A stretch of 12,775 nucleotides of DNA from Ignavibacteriales bacterium (GCA_020059785.1 JAGVBL010000049.1:1-12775), one strand, 5' to 3'. Positions 1 to 8,153 are shown, numbered from the stretch's first letter. The notes: generated by a model from the letters alone, not told the origin. A program made the numbers and translations.

Positions 1-229
1 ATCTCTTGTAAAACCGGGCGGATACCTTGTTTATAGTACATGCACTCTTGAACCGGAAGAAAATGAAGATCAGATCAATAAGTTCTTGAGTGAACATACT
101 GAATTCAAACTTATTAATGCATCTTTATTTGTAAAGAAAGATTATGTTGGTGATGATGGATTTGTTAAGACCTTTCCTCATATTCATGGTTTAGATGGTT
201 CGTTTGCGGCTAAATTGATTCGTGAATAA
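1..229 (+). CDS. rsmB: 16S rRNA (cytosine-C5) methyltransferase RsmB, C-terminal fragment
   Basis: Only the last 75 codons are in the window; the reading frame starts at base 2 and ends in TAA at 227-229. RsmB (Sun/Fmu) uses S-adenosylmethionine to methylate C967 of 16S rRNA in the cytoplasm. The visible fragment carries the family's motif VI, VYSTCTLEPEEN (fragment residues 10-21). The Cys of this TC pair (residue 14) is the nucleophile that attacks cytosine C6 in this family. The closing block HGLDGSFAAKLIR matches the usual end of the methyltransferase domain. The protein stops directly after it, with no C-terminal PUA-like extension, which favours RsmB over RsmF-type enzymes. The N-terminal NusB-like domain that would settle the assignment lies outside the window. 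It is followed after 17 nt by the rodZ-like gene on the same strand. Confidence 0.85.
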   Translation, partial: SLVKPGGYLVYSTCTLEPEENEDQINKFLSEHTEFKLINASLFVKKDYVGDDGFVKTFPHIHGLDGSFAAKLIRE

Positions 230-246
230 AAATTAATAAATGAAAA

Positions 247-1143
247 ATGACTGAATCATTAAAAAAGTTTGCAAAAGAATTAAAATCATTCAGAGAATCC
301 AAAGAAGTTTCACTCCAGTATATAGCAAGCAGAACTAAAATCGATATAAAATTTCTTCAGGCAATTGAAGAAGGCAATTTTGAAATTCTCCCCGATTTAT
401 ATATTCGTGCTTTTATTAAAGAGTATGCTCAGGTTGCCGATTTTGATGTAACTGAGGTTTTGAAAAAATATGAACTCGCTAGAAAAGGAATGATAGAAGA
501 TAAAAGTAACCAGGAAAAGGATACGAAAGAAAAAGAATCAGTTTCAGATATTATTCCGGAACAAAAGAGATTATCGAATGAGGTTATGGATCCAAATGAT
601 GAATTAGTTGAAGAAAACATTAAGCAAAAAGGACCGGTTGTTAAGAATACACTATCCAATAAACCAATTCTATATATTGTATTTGGTGTGATAATAATTC
701 TTATATCAACTTATTTTATTTTTCTTGGTGACGAACCTAAAATTGAAATAGAAACTACTTCGGGTGAATTAAGTAGAAGCACTGAAAATCGATTTGAAAT
801 TGAAGAAAATTTATCACAAGAATCCATTATTCCGCAAGACGACAGTTTAAAGCTTGCACTAAAAGCTTCTGCAAGAGTATGGGTTAAAATTCTTTCCGAT
901 AATAAAATAGTATTTCAGAACATTATGAGTGAAAACGAACAAATAACTTTTAAGGCGGAAAAAGAATTTAGAGTTTCGGTTGGGAATGCCGGTTTATTAA
1001 CAATGGAATTAAACAACAAACAATTAAAAGTTCCCGGAAGTAAAGGTGAATTGCGGGGTTATATCATTAATCCAGATACAGTAAAATCTTATATTTTATC
1101 CGTTCCATCAAAGAATGAAAACAGATCCCCAAACACGAATTGA
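247..1143 (+). CDS. rodZ: RodZ-like protein (HTH_25, one TM helix, DUF4115)
   Basis: This 298-residue protein has the classic RodZ layout. Residues about 8-72 form a Cro/CI-type helix-turn-helix with the family hallmarks SLQYIASRTKI and FLQAIEEGNFEILP...YIRAFIKEYA. A charged, Lys/Glu-rich cytoplasmic linker covers about 80-135, a single membrane helix about 140-160, and a periplasmic DUF4115-type beta domain about 203-275, with an ARVWVKI stretch and a GNAGLLTMELNNK stretch. In known bacteria RodZ binds the actin-like MreB through its HTH domain and links it to the cell-wall elongation machinery; it is not mainly a DNA-binding protein. The ATG at 247 is the only sensible start: an upstream ATG at 240 is out of frame and stops at once. 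No Shine-Dalgarno is visible. The 3' end overlaps ligA by 29 nt, implying co-transcription. Family assignment is firm; MreB partnership here is inferred. Confidence 0.9.
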   Translation: MTESLKKFAKELKSFRESKEVSLQYIASRTKIDIKFLQAIEEGNFEILPDLYIRAFIKEYAQVADFDVTEVLKKYELARKGMIEDKSNQEKDTKEKESVSDIIPEQKRLSNEVMDPNDELVEENIKQKGPVVKNTLSNKPILYIVFGVIIILISTYFIFLGDEPKIEIETTSGELSRSTENRFEIEENLSQESIIPQDDSLKLALKASARVWVKILSDNKIVFQNIMSENEQITFKAEKEFRVSVGNAGLLTMELNNKQLKVPGSKGELRGYIINPDTVKSYILSVPSKNENRSPNTN

Positions 1144-3130
1144 AGAGCTTCGTAAGCTGATAAAAGAACATGACTACAATTACTTTGTTCTGGCTCAACC
1201 AACTATCAGCGATTATCAATACGACCAACTATTTACAGAATTAGTTCAACTTGAGAAGCAATTTCCCAATCTAATTACGCCAGATTCACCTACACAACGG
1301 GTTGGTTCGGACATTACCAATGAATTCAAACCCGTTCAACATAAAATACCGATGCTTAGTTTATCCAATTCCTATAGCGAGGAGGAGTTGATTGCTTTCG
1401 ACCGGCGTGTTAGAGAATCCTTACCGGAAAACGAATCTGTTGAATATGTCTGTGAATTGAAAATTGACGGTGTTTCAGTAAGCTTGCGCTACGTTAATGG
1501 AATACTGGAAACAGGGGCAACACGCGGAGATGGTACTACAGGAGAAGAAATAACTAACAACATAAAAACCATTAGAACCATTCCGTTATCAATAAAACCG
1601 AAACAGAAGTTTAATGTTTCCGATTTAGAAGTGCGCGGCGAAATTTATATGGAATTAGATCAATTCAACAAATTGAATGAAGAGAGGGAATTAAACGGTG
1701 AAAAAACATTTGCTAATCCCCGTAATTCAACTGCCGGTACTATTAAATTATTGGATCCAAAACAGGTTGCCCGCCGGCCTCTTAAAAGTTTTACCTACTA
1801 TTTGTTCTCGGAATTAGAGGAATTAACATCACATCTTAGCAATCTGGAACTATTAAAGGAACTTGGTTTTTGTGTTAATGAAAATTACCGTCTGTGTAAA
1901 TCGATAGACCAAGTAATCAATTTTTGTAAAGAATGGGAAGATAAAAGAGACAAATTACCATACGAAATTGACGGAGTTGTTGTAAAAGTTAATTCACTTA
2001 GACATCAAAAAATTTTAGGAAGTATTGCAAAATCCCCACGTTGGGCAATAGCATTCAAGTTCAAAGCTAAACAGGCAAGAACTAAACTTCACAAAATTAC
2101 CTGGCAAGTTGGAAGAACAGGAACGCTAACACCAGTTGCAGAGCTTGAACCGGTTTTTCTTGCCGGATCTACAATTAGCCGGGCTACTCTTCATAATTTT
2201 GATGAGATAAATAGAAAAGATATTCGCGAAGGCGACTGGGTGATTATTGAAAAGGGAGGCGATGTTATTCCTAAAGTTGTTTCTGTCGATATTGAAAATA
2301 GAACACCCGGACTTAAAGCAGTAATTCCTCCAACTAAATGTCCCGTGTGCCACTCGAAGTTATCGCAACCAGAAAATGAAGTCGCTATTTATTGCGAAAA
2401 TTATTCCTGTCTTGCACAGGTAAAAGGAAGAATTACTCATTTTGCATCGCGCGGGGCGATGGATATTGTTGGACTTGGTGATTCTCTCATCAATTTATTT
2501 GTCGATTTAGGTTACTTGAAAAGTTATGCGGACATTTATGACTTGAAAGACAATAAAGATGAGTTAATTAAAATAGAGCGGCTTGGCGAAAAGAGTATAA
2601 GTAATTTATTAAATGCGATTGAGGAAAGTAAAAAACGTCCATTCGAGAAAGTCCTATTCGCATTAGGAATTAGATATGTAGGAGCCGGAGCAGCTAAGAA
2701 ATTAGCAGAGCATTTTTTATCAATTGATAATCTCATAAAAGCTAAAATTGAAGAGATTGAAGAAGTTTCGGAAATTGGACCGAGTATTAGTAATAGTATT
2801 AAGCGGTTCTTTTCCGATTACCATAACACACAAATAATTGACCGGCTTAAAAAAGTAGGCTTAACATTTGCACTCGAAAAGAGAAATAAGATTTCGGAAA
2901 AATTAAAAGATAAAACATTTGTACTTACCGGTACACTATCATCAATGTCCCGCGAAGATGCCAAAGAAAAAATTATTTCAAATGGCGGGGTTGTTGTATC
3001 TTCAGTAAGTAAGAATACGGATTTTGTTGTGGTTGGTGAAACTCCTGGTTCAAAATTCGACAAAGCTCAAAAGCTTGGTATAAAAATAATTAGCGAAGAA
3101 GAATTTCTTGATATGATCGGGAATAAATAG
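1115..3130 (+). CDS. ligA: NAD+-dependent DNA ligase LigA
   Basis: LigA seals nicks in double-stranded DNA during replication and repair, using NAD+ as AMP donor. The 671-residue length is normal and all domains are present. The N-terminal Ia domain (about 1-70) has the NMN-binding YDYN..DYxYD-type pattern (HDYNYF, SDYQYDQL). The adenylation domain carries CELKIDG with catalytic Lys116, then GDGTTGEEIT, EVRGEIYM, FANPRNSTAG and EIDGVVVKVN. The OB fold follows, with QVGRTGTLTPVAELEPV and EKGGDVIPKV. A four-cysteine zinc finger has Cys409, 412, 427 and 432. A helix-hairpin-helix region spans about 445-575, and a C-terminal BRCT domain about 595-671 (TFVLTGTLSSMSREDAKE). No key residue is missing. 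The ATG lies inside the end of the rodZ-like gene, so translation is probably coupled. The next gene begins on the base after the stop codon. Confidence 0.97.
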   Translation: MKTDPQTRIEELRKLIKEHDYNYFVLAQPTISDYQYDQLFTELVQLEKQFPNLITPDSPTQRVGSDITNEFKPVQHKIPMLSLSNSYSEEELIAFDRRVRESLPENESVEYVCELKIDGVSVSLRYVNGILETGATRGDGTTGEEITNNIKTIRTIPLSIKPKQKFNVSDLEVRGEIYMELDQFNKLNEERELNGEKTFANPRNSTAGTIKLLDPKQVARRPLKSFTYYLFSELEELTSHLSNLELLKELGFCVNENYRLCKSIDQVINFCKEWEDKRDKLPYEIDGVVVKVNSLRHQKILGSIAKSPRWAIAFKFKAKQARTKLHKITWQVGRTGTLTPVAELEPVFLAGSTISRATLHNFDEINRKDIREGDWVIIEKGGDVIPKVVSVDIENRTPGLKAVIPPTKCPVCHSKLSQPENEVAIYCENYSCLAQVKGRITHFASRGAMDIVGLGDSLINLFVDLGYLKSYADIYDLKDNKDELIKIERLGEKSISNLLNAIEESKKRPFEKVLFALGIRYVGAGAAKKLAEHFLSIDNLIKAKIEEIEEVSEIGPSISNSIKRFFSDYHNTQIIDRLKKVGLTFALEKRNKISEKLKDKTFVLTGTLSSMSREDAKEKIISNGGVVVSSVSKNTDFVVVGETPGSKFDKAQKLGIKIISEEEFLDMIGNK

Positions 3131-3661
3131 ATGTTCGAAAAAATAAAATTCAGTTTAGCCCATTACATTATCCGTAAAAAATATATGGTAATAAAAAATG
3201 TTCCGGTTACATTCAACGGAATTCTATCAAACAGCTCAACATTTTTTATTATAATGCCCAACGATCCGGTAGAGTTTTCAAAGAGTTCGGTGCTTATTAA
3301 TTTTTTACTGGAAAATTGTAAGGTTGTAACAGTTCTTCTGCACGAGAGTAAATCGAATTTAATTTCGGAAAAAGAAAATGTTTCGATCATAAAATTTATG
3401 GATGAAACCAAAAGCAGATTAAATCTACCGGTTAAACCATTTGTTAAGATGCTTCAGAATAAAGAATTTGATGTTGTTATGGATTTGAACAGATCTTCAG
3501 ATGTCTTTTTAACTGCGGTAGCCAATATTGTTAAAGCGAGTGTAAAAGTAGGATTTGAACAGCCAAAAACAGAAGATTACTATGATATAAGGATTGTTAA
3601 TTCCAACCAGGACTATGACCTGATTTATACGAATTACATCAATTTTTTAAAGATGTTTTAG
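3131..3661 (+). CDS. Small GT9/DUF6913-like protein of unknown function
   Basis: This 176-residue protein starts with ATG on the base after the ligA TAG, so it is almost certainly in the same transcript. There is no signal peptide and no membrane segment. Its organisation resembles the first Rossmann-like half of family 9 glycosyltransferases (heptosyltransferases): a strand at FFIIMPND, a helix with SVLINFLLENC, a second strand VVTVLLH, and a late block EFDVVMDLNRSSDVFLTAVANI followed by ASVKVGF. The same pattern, at about the same length, is what I remember of the Bacteroidota family DUF6913. No C-terminal donor-binding half follows, and the 68 nt after the stop do not continue it in another frame. 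It is therefore more likely a naturally short protein than a broken GT9. Without that half, glycosyltransferase activity should not be assumed. Its function is unknown to me. Confidence 0.7.
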   Translation: MFEKIKFSLAHYIIRKKYMVIKNVPVTFNGILSNSSTFFIIMPNDPVEFSKSSVLINFLLENCKVVTVLLHESKSNLISEKENVSIIKFMDETKSRLNLPVKPFVKMLQNKEFDVVMDLNRSSDVFLTAVANIVKASVKVGFEQPKTEDYYDIRIVNSNQDYDLIYTNYINFLKMF

Positions 3662-3729
3662 GTACCATCTTTTAAGTAATCAAATGAATTTGTAGATTGC
3701 AATTGAAAATAATTAGAAATGGCGTTTAG

Positions 3730-4089
3730 ATGAGCGAAAATATCAATTTCGAACTAAAAAGGATGGGGGATATTACCGTATTTAAGTTAAATGAAAAACG
3801 GTTCGATGCCTCAATTGCCGGTTTTGTTAAAGGTGAATTTACTATCCTTATGCATACAGACGAGGTTAAAAAACTTATAATTGACCTTTCCGAAGTGGAC
3901 TATTGTGATAGTTCTGGATTAAGCGCCATTTTGTTAGCTTTCCGTATATTACAATCGAATGAAGGGCAAATTAGAATTGCTTCGCCAACAAAAAATGTTA
4001 GAACGCTTATTGAAATTTCACAACTTGATAGGGTCTTAAAAATTTGTAATTCTGTTGATGACGCCATTAAGGATCTGGAAAATATTTAG
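3730..4089 (+). CDS. STAS-domain anti-sigma-factor antagonist
   Basis: This 119-residue single-domain protein is of the SpoIIAA/RsbV type. The STAS fold is recognisable: an N-terminal strand with DITVFKLNEKRFDA, then KKLIIDLSEVDYCDSSGLSAIL, then IRIASPTKNVRTLIEISQLDRVLKI as the closing strand and helix. The phosphorylation motif is DSSG at residues 60-63. In studied homologues a serine of this motif is phosphorylated by an RsbW/SpoIIAB-type kinase, and the unphosphorylated form frees a sigma factor or another partner. No cognate kinase or PP2C phosphatase gene is next to it, so the target is unknown. It is bounded by 68 and 121 nt without genes, the largest gaps in the window, which suggests its own transcript. 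The ATG at 3730 is used because the ATG at 3719 is out of frame and stops after four codons. Confidence 0.9.
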   Translation: MSENINFELKRMGDITVFKLNEKRFDASIAGFVKGEFTILMHTDEVKKLIIDLSEVDYCDSSGLSAILLAFRILQSNEGQIRIASPTKNVRTLIEISQLDRVLKICNSVDDAIKDLENI

Positions 4090-4210
4090 TTCTGTGTAAT
4101 ATCATGTTATGCTTATTGTCTTTCCCTGAGTTATTATTCTTTTCTGTAAAATTTCCTTCTTTCAAATGATATTTTAAATAAATACTGATCAATTTTTTGT
4201 TTATTGAACA
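4090..4210. other. 121-nt intergenic gap, probable transcription-unit boundary
   Basis: This is the longest non-coding stretch in the window, between the STAS gene and the HAD phosphatase gene. It is AT-rich with T-rich tracts. I see no GC-rich hairpin followed by a T run, so no intrinsic terminator can be called. I also find no Bacteroidota-type TAnnTTTG box with an upstream TTTG, and no convincing -35/-10 pair. A promoter for the downstream 4211-8153 group probably lies here, inferred only from the spacing. Confidence 0.35.
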
Positions 4211-5056
4211 ATGATTTCAAAAGAAGTTTTAAAGAGAATTCAACTTGTAGTATTAGACCTGGATGGTACAATCCTGGATGACAATGGAAATCTTCATCCG
4301 GATACTGTTGTTCTTGTAAAAAAGTTGAAAGAACTTGGAGTTAAGTTTTCCATTGCAACCGGAAGATTACATAATGCAACTGTAAGTTATGCTCAAACTC
4401 TTTCTATAGAGGAACCAATAATTTCGCTGGACGGTACCTTAATTAAAAATTATCTTACTGATAAAATTATCTATCAATCAGCAATACCGGAAAGGATTGT
4501 TGTAAAAGCAATTTCACTTGCCGATCGTTATTTCCTTAAGATTGCTCTTTGCCATGGCGATGCAATTTATTATACAGAGGAAAACTCGTTAATTCCAAAT
4601 CTACTGGAAAAGTTCGGAGCTAAATACGAAATTGTTAATTCATACAACGGGATAATTAACAAAACACTTGAAATTGTAATGACAAGCGATTATAGTAATA
4701 TGCTTAGACTGGCTGCAAATAAACTATCTTTCCCGTTTACTTTTGGTGTAAGAACATCATTTTATAAGGCGCAAAGTCATGGCGGTATTTATTATCTTGA
4801 AGTAAGAAAAATGGGTTCTAATAAAGGAGAAGCGTTAAAAAAACTTTGTAAGCATTCGCATGTAAAGATAAAGAATACAGCTGTTTTAGGCGATTGGTAT
4901 AATGATAAATCATTATTTGAAACAGATGCATTAAAAATTACTGTTGCTAATGCTGTTCCGGAAATTAAAAGATTATCCGATATGGTAACAAAGAATTCCA
5001 ATAACGAAGGCGGGGTGAACGAATTCTTAAAATTATTACTTAAATCGAAAAGTTGA
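4211..5056 (+). CDS. Cof-type HAD-superfamily phosphatase
   Basis: This is a 281-residue cytoplasmic HAD hydrolase of the Cof/YbiV/YidA type (class IIB cap). All four catalytic motifs are visible. Motif I is VVLDLDGTILDD, with nucleophile Asp16 and acid/base Asp18. Motif II is FSIATGR, with Thr50. The motif III lysine is Lys205 in MGSNKGEAL. Motif IV is VLGDWYNDKSLFE, with Asp228 and Asp232 binding Mg2+. The stretch between motifs II and III (about 80-195) is the alpha/beta cap that sets substrate choice. The C-terminal block VANAVPEIKRLSD...NNEGGVNEFL is typical of the family. These enzymes dephosphorylate sugar phosphates, FMN/PLP or similar small metabolites, and the substrate cannot be read from sequence. 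Where many family members have a II..NGA block, this one reads IISLDGTLI (70-78). The stop lies 5 nt before the ATG of the PgpH-like gene, so the two are probably co-transcribed. Confidence 0.9.
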   Translation: MISKEVLKRIQLVVLDLDGTILDDNGNLHPDTVVLVKKLKELGVKFSIATGRLHNATVSYAQTLSIEEPIISLDGTLIKNYLTDKIIYQSAIPERIVVKAISLADRYFLKIALCHGDAIYYTEENSLIPNLLEKFGAKYEIVNSYNGIINKTLEIVMTSDYSNMLRLAANKLSFPFTFGVRTSFYKAQSHGGIYYLEVRKMGSNKGEALKKLCKHSHVKIKNTAVLGDWYNDKSLFETDALKITVANAVPEIKRLSDMVTKNSNNEGGVNEFLKLLLKSKS

Positions 5057-5061
5057 AGCTA

Positions 5062-7257
5062 ATGAACCAGAATAAGGCGGCAAAACTTAAACAGAGTCTA
5101 AGAATAAAATTTCTTATAATTCTTACAACTATTGTTTTGATAGTAATGATGTTTCCCCGGGGCGAATCAATTGAATCCGAGGTTACAGTAGGTTCAGTAT
5201 GGATTCAGGATGATCTAATTGCATCTACAACTTTCGAGATTCTTAAGAGTAATGATATTTTTGAAAAAGAGAAGATTCAAGCAGCCAGCCGTGTTCAACC
5301 TATTTTCTTAAGAGATAATAGCGCCTCATCAATAAGTATTGATTCAATAAAAAAGTATAATTCTCTCATTCCAAAGCTTGTTTCTGCAAAACAAAAAAAT
5401 GAAGAATCATCTCATAATACTTTTCTTAGCGATAATTCGTTTAATATATTTCTTCAATTTAAGAACAAACCGGCAACATTTAAGAATGTTAAAACATATT
5501 CACTTACAGAAATTTTACGGCTTTCCAAAGAAATCTTAGATAGAATTTATCAAAGAGGGTTGTTAAATCTTTCATATAAAGAAATAAACAAAGATAGTAT
5601 TTCAGTTAGGGATGGAAAATTTGAACGTGTTTTTCCTAAAACCCTTTATCTTGATAGAGAAAGCGCAAATGAATACCTCAACAATCTACTTAAAATTAAT
5701 ATTGGTGATAATCCCGAAATTAATGAAGCACTTACAGAATATATTTCATTTTTCTTAAAACCTAATATTATTTACAGTTATGAATTAACAGACGCAGCGA
5801 TACGGAATGCTAAAGATAGAGTCCCTCGTAATATTGGAATAGTAAACGAGAATGAAAGAATAATTGCCAAGCACGATAGGATAACTCCCGATGTTAAATT
5901 AAAGATTGATTCATACCGGATTGCAAAAGGTGAAGAAATTGGTTTCTGGAGTAATATTACTCAGGGCCTTGGTAAATTTATTCATATATTAATTATCCTT
6001 CTACTCCTTATCATTTATATCTATCTATTCCGTAAGAGAATATTTAGTGACAATCTGAAAATACTTTTGATAGCGATAATTATTCTCTTCATCAGTTTCC
6101 TTACATACCTTATTTACTCTTTAAATGTATCTGCCCCTGTTGAATTACTTGTGGTTGTTCCGGTTGCTTCAATGCTTCTAACAATTATATTCGATTCGCG
6201 AATCGGTTTTTACGGAACAGTTGTTATATCTCTAATTGTTGGCGGGTTGAGAGGAAATGACTACGCATTCGCATTAATGAATATAGTAGCCGGCGGCTTA
6301 TCGGCTTATACGGTTAGAGATATTAAAAATAGAACGCAGATCTTTAGATCTTTCTTCTATATTCTTATCGGTTATGTCGTTAGCATTATTGCTTTCAGTC
6401 TGGAACGTTTTGCATCATTCGACCAGATGTTAACAAGCTTTGCGTTTGCTACATCCAATGCTCTTATAAGTCCTGTTTTTACTTATGGCTTAATTATCTT
6501 TATCGAAAGAATATTCAATATTACTACCGACTTAACATTACTTGAGCTAACGGATTTTAATCACCCTCTATTAAGAGATTTGGCACATAAAGCACCCGGA
6601 ACATTTAATCATTCTATGTTACTTGGAACAATGGCAGAAACAACCGCAGAGGCAATAGGTGCTAATCCAATATTAGCGAGGGTGGGTGCATATTATCATG
6701 ATATTGGAAAATCTCTCGACCCGGAAAGTTTTGTCGAAAATCAGATTAATTCCGAAAATATTCATGAATCTTTAACGCCGCAGCAAAGCGTGGAATTAAT
6801 TCGTAACCATGTAATTAAAGGAATAGAGATTGCTGAGAAAAACGGTTTGCCTAAAGAAATAATCGATTTTATCCCTATGCACCACGGAACGATGATAATA
6901 ACATATTTTTATGAAAAGGCAAAACAACTTTATGGCGAAGAACACGTTGAAATTAATGATTACCGTTATAAAGGACCCAAACCAAATACAAGGGAAACTG
7001 CTCTTCTAATGCTTGCCGATGCTTGCGAATCTACCGTACGCTCATTAGCAGAAAGCGACTCGCAAAAGGTTGAGAACATAATAAATAACATTATTAGCGC
7101 TCGAATTGATGATGGACAGCTTGATGATGCACCTCTTACTTTTAAAGATATAAGTAAAATAAGAGAATCGTTTTACAAGATATTGATCGGTCAACATCAC
7201 AAACGTATCCGATATCCGAAACAGGAAGAACTGGAATCCAGTAAGGAAGAAAAATAA
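5062..7257 (+). CDS. pgpH: PgpH-type 7TM-HD phosphodiesterase (probable c-di-AMP hydrolase)
   Basis: This 731-residue membrane protein matches the YqfF/PgpH family, whose characterised member in Listeria hydrolyses cyclic di-AMP to pApA. A first membrane helix lies at about 16-32. An extracytoplasmic 7TMR-HDED-type domain follows (about 35-295), then seven closely packed membrane segments (about 303-487), then a cytoplasmic HD domain from about 498 to 705. The metal-binding residues are visible: His517 (GTFNHSMLLG), His546-Asp547 (YYHDIGKS), His583 (RNHVIKGIEIA), His607-His608 (PMHHGT) and Asp653 (MLADACES). None is missing. I chose the ATG at 5062, 5 nt after the HAD stop. An in-frame TTG at 5053 would add three residues and overlap the HAD stop. 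Its presence predicts that the organism makes c-di-AMP, but no cyclase gene is in the window. Substrate is inferred from family. Confidence 0.9.
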   Translation: MNQNKAAKLKQSLRIKFLIILTTIVLIVMMFPRGESIESEVTVGSVWIQDDLIASTTFEILKSNDIFEKEKIQAASRVQPIFLRDNSASSISIDSIKKYNSLIPKLVSAKQKNEESSHNTFLSDNSFNIFLQFKNKPATFKNVKTYSLTEILRLSKEILDRIYQRGLLNLSYKEINKDSISVRDGKFERVFPKTLYLDRESANEYLNNLLKINIGDNPEINEALTEYISFFLKPNIIYSYELTDAAIRNAKDRVPRNIGIVNENERIIAKHDRITPDVKLKIDSYRIAKGEEIGFWSNITQGLGKFIHILIILLLLIIYIYLFRKRIFSDNLKILLIAIIILFISFLTYLIYSLNVSAPVELLVVVPVASMLLTIIFDSRIGFYGTVVISLIVGGLRGNDYAFALMNIVAGGLSAYTVRDIKNRTQIFRSFFYILIGYVVSIIAFSLERFASFDQMLTSFAFATSNALISPVFTYGLIIFIERIFNITTDLTLLELTDFNHPLLRDLAHKAPGTFNHSMLLGTMAETTAEAIGANPILARVGAYYHDIGKSLDPESFVENQINSENIHESLTPQQSVELIRNHVIKGIEIAEKNGLPKEIIDFIPMHHGTMIITYFYEKAKQLYGEEHVEINDYRYKGPKPNTRETALLMLADACESTVRSLAESDSQKVENIINNIISARIDDGQLDDAPLTFKDISKIRESFYKILIGQHHKRIRYPKQEELESSKEEK

Positions 7258-7262
7258 TTTTT

Positions 7263-8153
7263 ATGGAAGAGTTCTTAAAAGAATATCTTACCATTTTACG
7301 CTTCGAGAAAAACCTCTCCGATAATACAATTAATTCTTATCAAAACGACATTAAAAATTTTTTATCATTCTGTAATACAAGCAATATAACCGACCTCAAT
7401 AATATTAAGGCAAGCGATATTGCAAAATATTTTGAGAAGCAACGTTTACAGGGAAAAGATAGCTCTACTTCTGCGCGTTATATGTCCTCTATTAAAGGAT
7501 TCTTCGGTTACCTTCAGGATAATAATTACATAGAAATAAATCCAACTGATAAATTATTATCGGTTAAAAAATCCAGGAAATTACCGGCTGTCCTTTCGTT
7601 TGAAGAAATTGAAAAAATTTTAGATGCACCGGATACCAACGATTTAGCATCCCTTAGAGATAAAGCTATACTGGAATTATTCTACTCGTCCGGATTAAGG
7701 GTTTCTGAGCTAATTAACCTAAAAATAAATGACCTCTTCTTTAATGATGAAGTAATTCGTGTTCTTGGAAAAGGTTCGAAAGAAAGAATTGTACCTGTGG
7801 GAACCAGTGCTATTAAATGGATTAACGAATACCTGATTAAAGCAAGACCATCGTTTGAGAAAAAATCTAAAAGCCATCATTATGTCTTTCTGAATAAAAG
7901 AGGTTCAAAGTTATCAAGAATGTGGATCTGGAAAATTGTAAATAAATATGCTGAAGACGCGGGGATAAAAAAAGAAATTCATCCGCATACATTCCGGCAC
8001 TCTTTTGCTACACATCTTCTTGAAGGTGGTGCCGATTTAAGAGCCGTTCAGGAAATGCTGGGACATGCCGATATTTCAACTACCCAGATATACACTCATG
8101 TTAACCGTGAATATATTAAACAGGTTCATAAAGAACATCATCCAAGAGGTTGA
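7263..8153 (+). CDS. xerD: Tyrosine recombinase XerD/XerC type
   Basis: This 296-residue site-specific recombinase has the length of E. coli XerD (298). Residues about 1-90 form the SAM-like core-binding domain (EYLTILRFEKNLSDNTINSY, then ARYMSSIKGFFGYL). Residues about 107-290 form the catalytic domain with a full active site: Arg146 (SGLRVSEL), Lys170 (LGKGSKERIVP), His242 and Arg245 (HPHTFRHSFATHLLEGG), His268 (MLGHADISTTQIYTHV) and nucleophile Tyr277. Xer proteins resolve chromosome dimers at dif with FtsK. The gene sits among housekeeping genes with no integrase-associated att repeats, excisionase or tRNA nearby, so a chromosomal Xer is more likely than a phage or transposon integrase. 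XerC versus XerD cannot be settled from this gene alone, though the LSPH/IHPHTFRH region and length look more XerD-like. It starts 5 nt after the PgpH-like stop; no Shine-Dalgarno is seen. Confidence 0.92.
   Translation: MEEFLKEYLTILRFEKNLSDNTINSYQNDIKNFLSFCNTSNITDLNNIKASDIAKYFEKQRLQGKDSSTSARYMSSIKGFFGYLQDNNYIEINPTDKLLSVKKSRKLPAVLSFEEIEKILDAPDTNDLASLRDKAILELFYSSGLRVSELINLKINDLFFNDEVIRVLGKGSKERIVPVGTSAIKWINEYLIKARPSFEKKSKSHHYVFLNKRGSKLSRMWIWKIVNKYAEDAGIKKEIHPHTFRHSFATHLLEGGADLRAVQEMLGHADISTTQIYTHVNREYIKQVHKEHHPRG

Noticed and set aside
429..659. Minus-strand open frame inside the rodZ-like gene (and similar ones at 2126-2353, 2536-2736, 2818-3063, 3163-3411, 4792-5001 and 9823-10023)
   Set aside because: All lie antisense to well-supported genes, are Ser/Phe/Leu-rich translations of the complement, and show no domain or start context of their own.
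3662..3729. Possible remainder of a GT9 glycosyltransferase after a frameshift in the 3131-3661 gene
   Set aside because: The 68 nt are too short and have stop codons in the frames read; the C-terminal GT9 half is not present anywhere in the window.
4160..4188. Possible -35/-10 pair (TTTCAA, then TACTGA at 17-nt spacing) upstream of the HAD gene
   Set aside because: The -10 matches the consensus at only the first two positions, and no Bacteroidota-type TAnnTTTG box is present, so I cannot support a promoter call.
4197..4211. Small inverted repeat TTGTT-TATTG-AACAA at the start of the HAD gene
   Set aside because: A 5-bp AT-rich stem reaching into the start codon is too weak for a terminator or operator and is expected by chance at this base composition.
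7263..8153. The tyrosine recombinase as an integrase marking a mobile island
   Set aside because: Its length and motifs match housekeeping XerC/D. It is embedded in a co-directional operon, and no flanking direct repeats, tRNA gene, excisionase or phage genes are visible.
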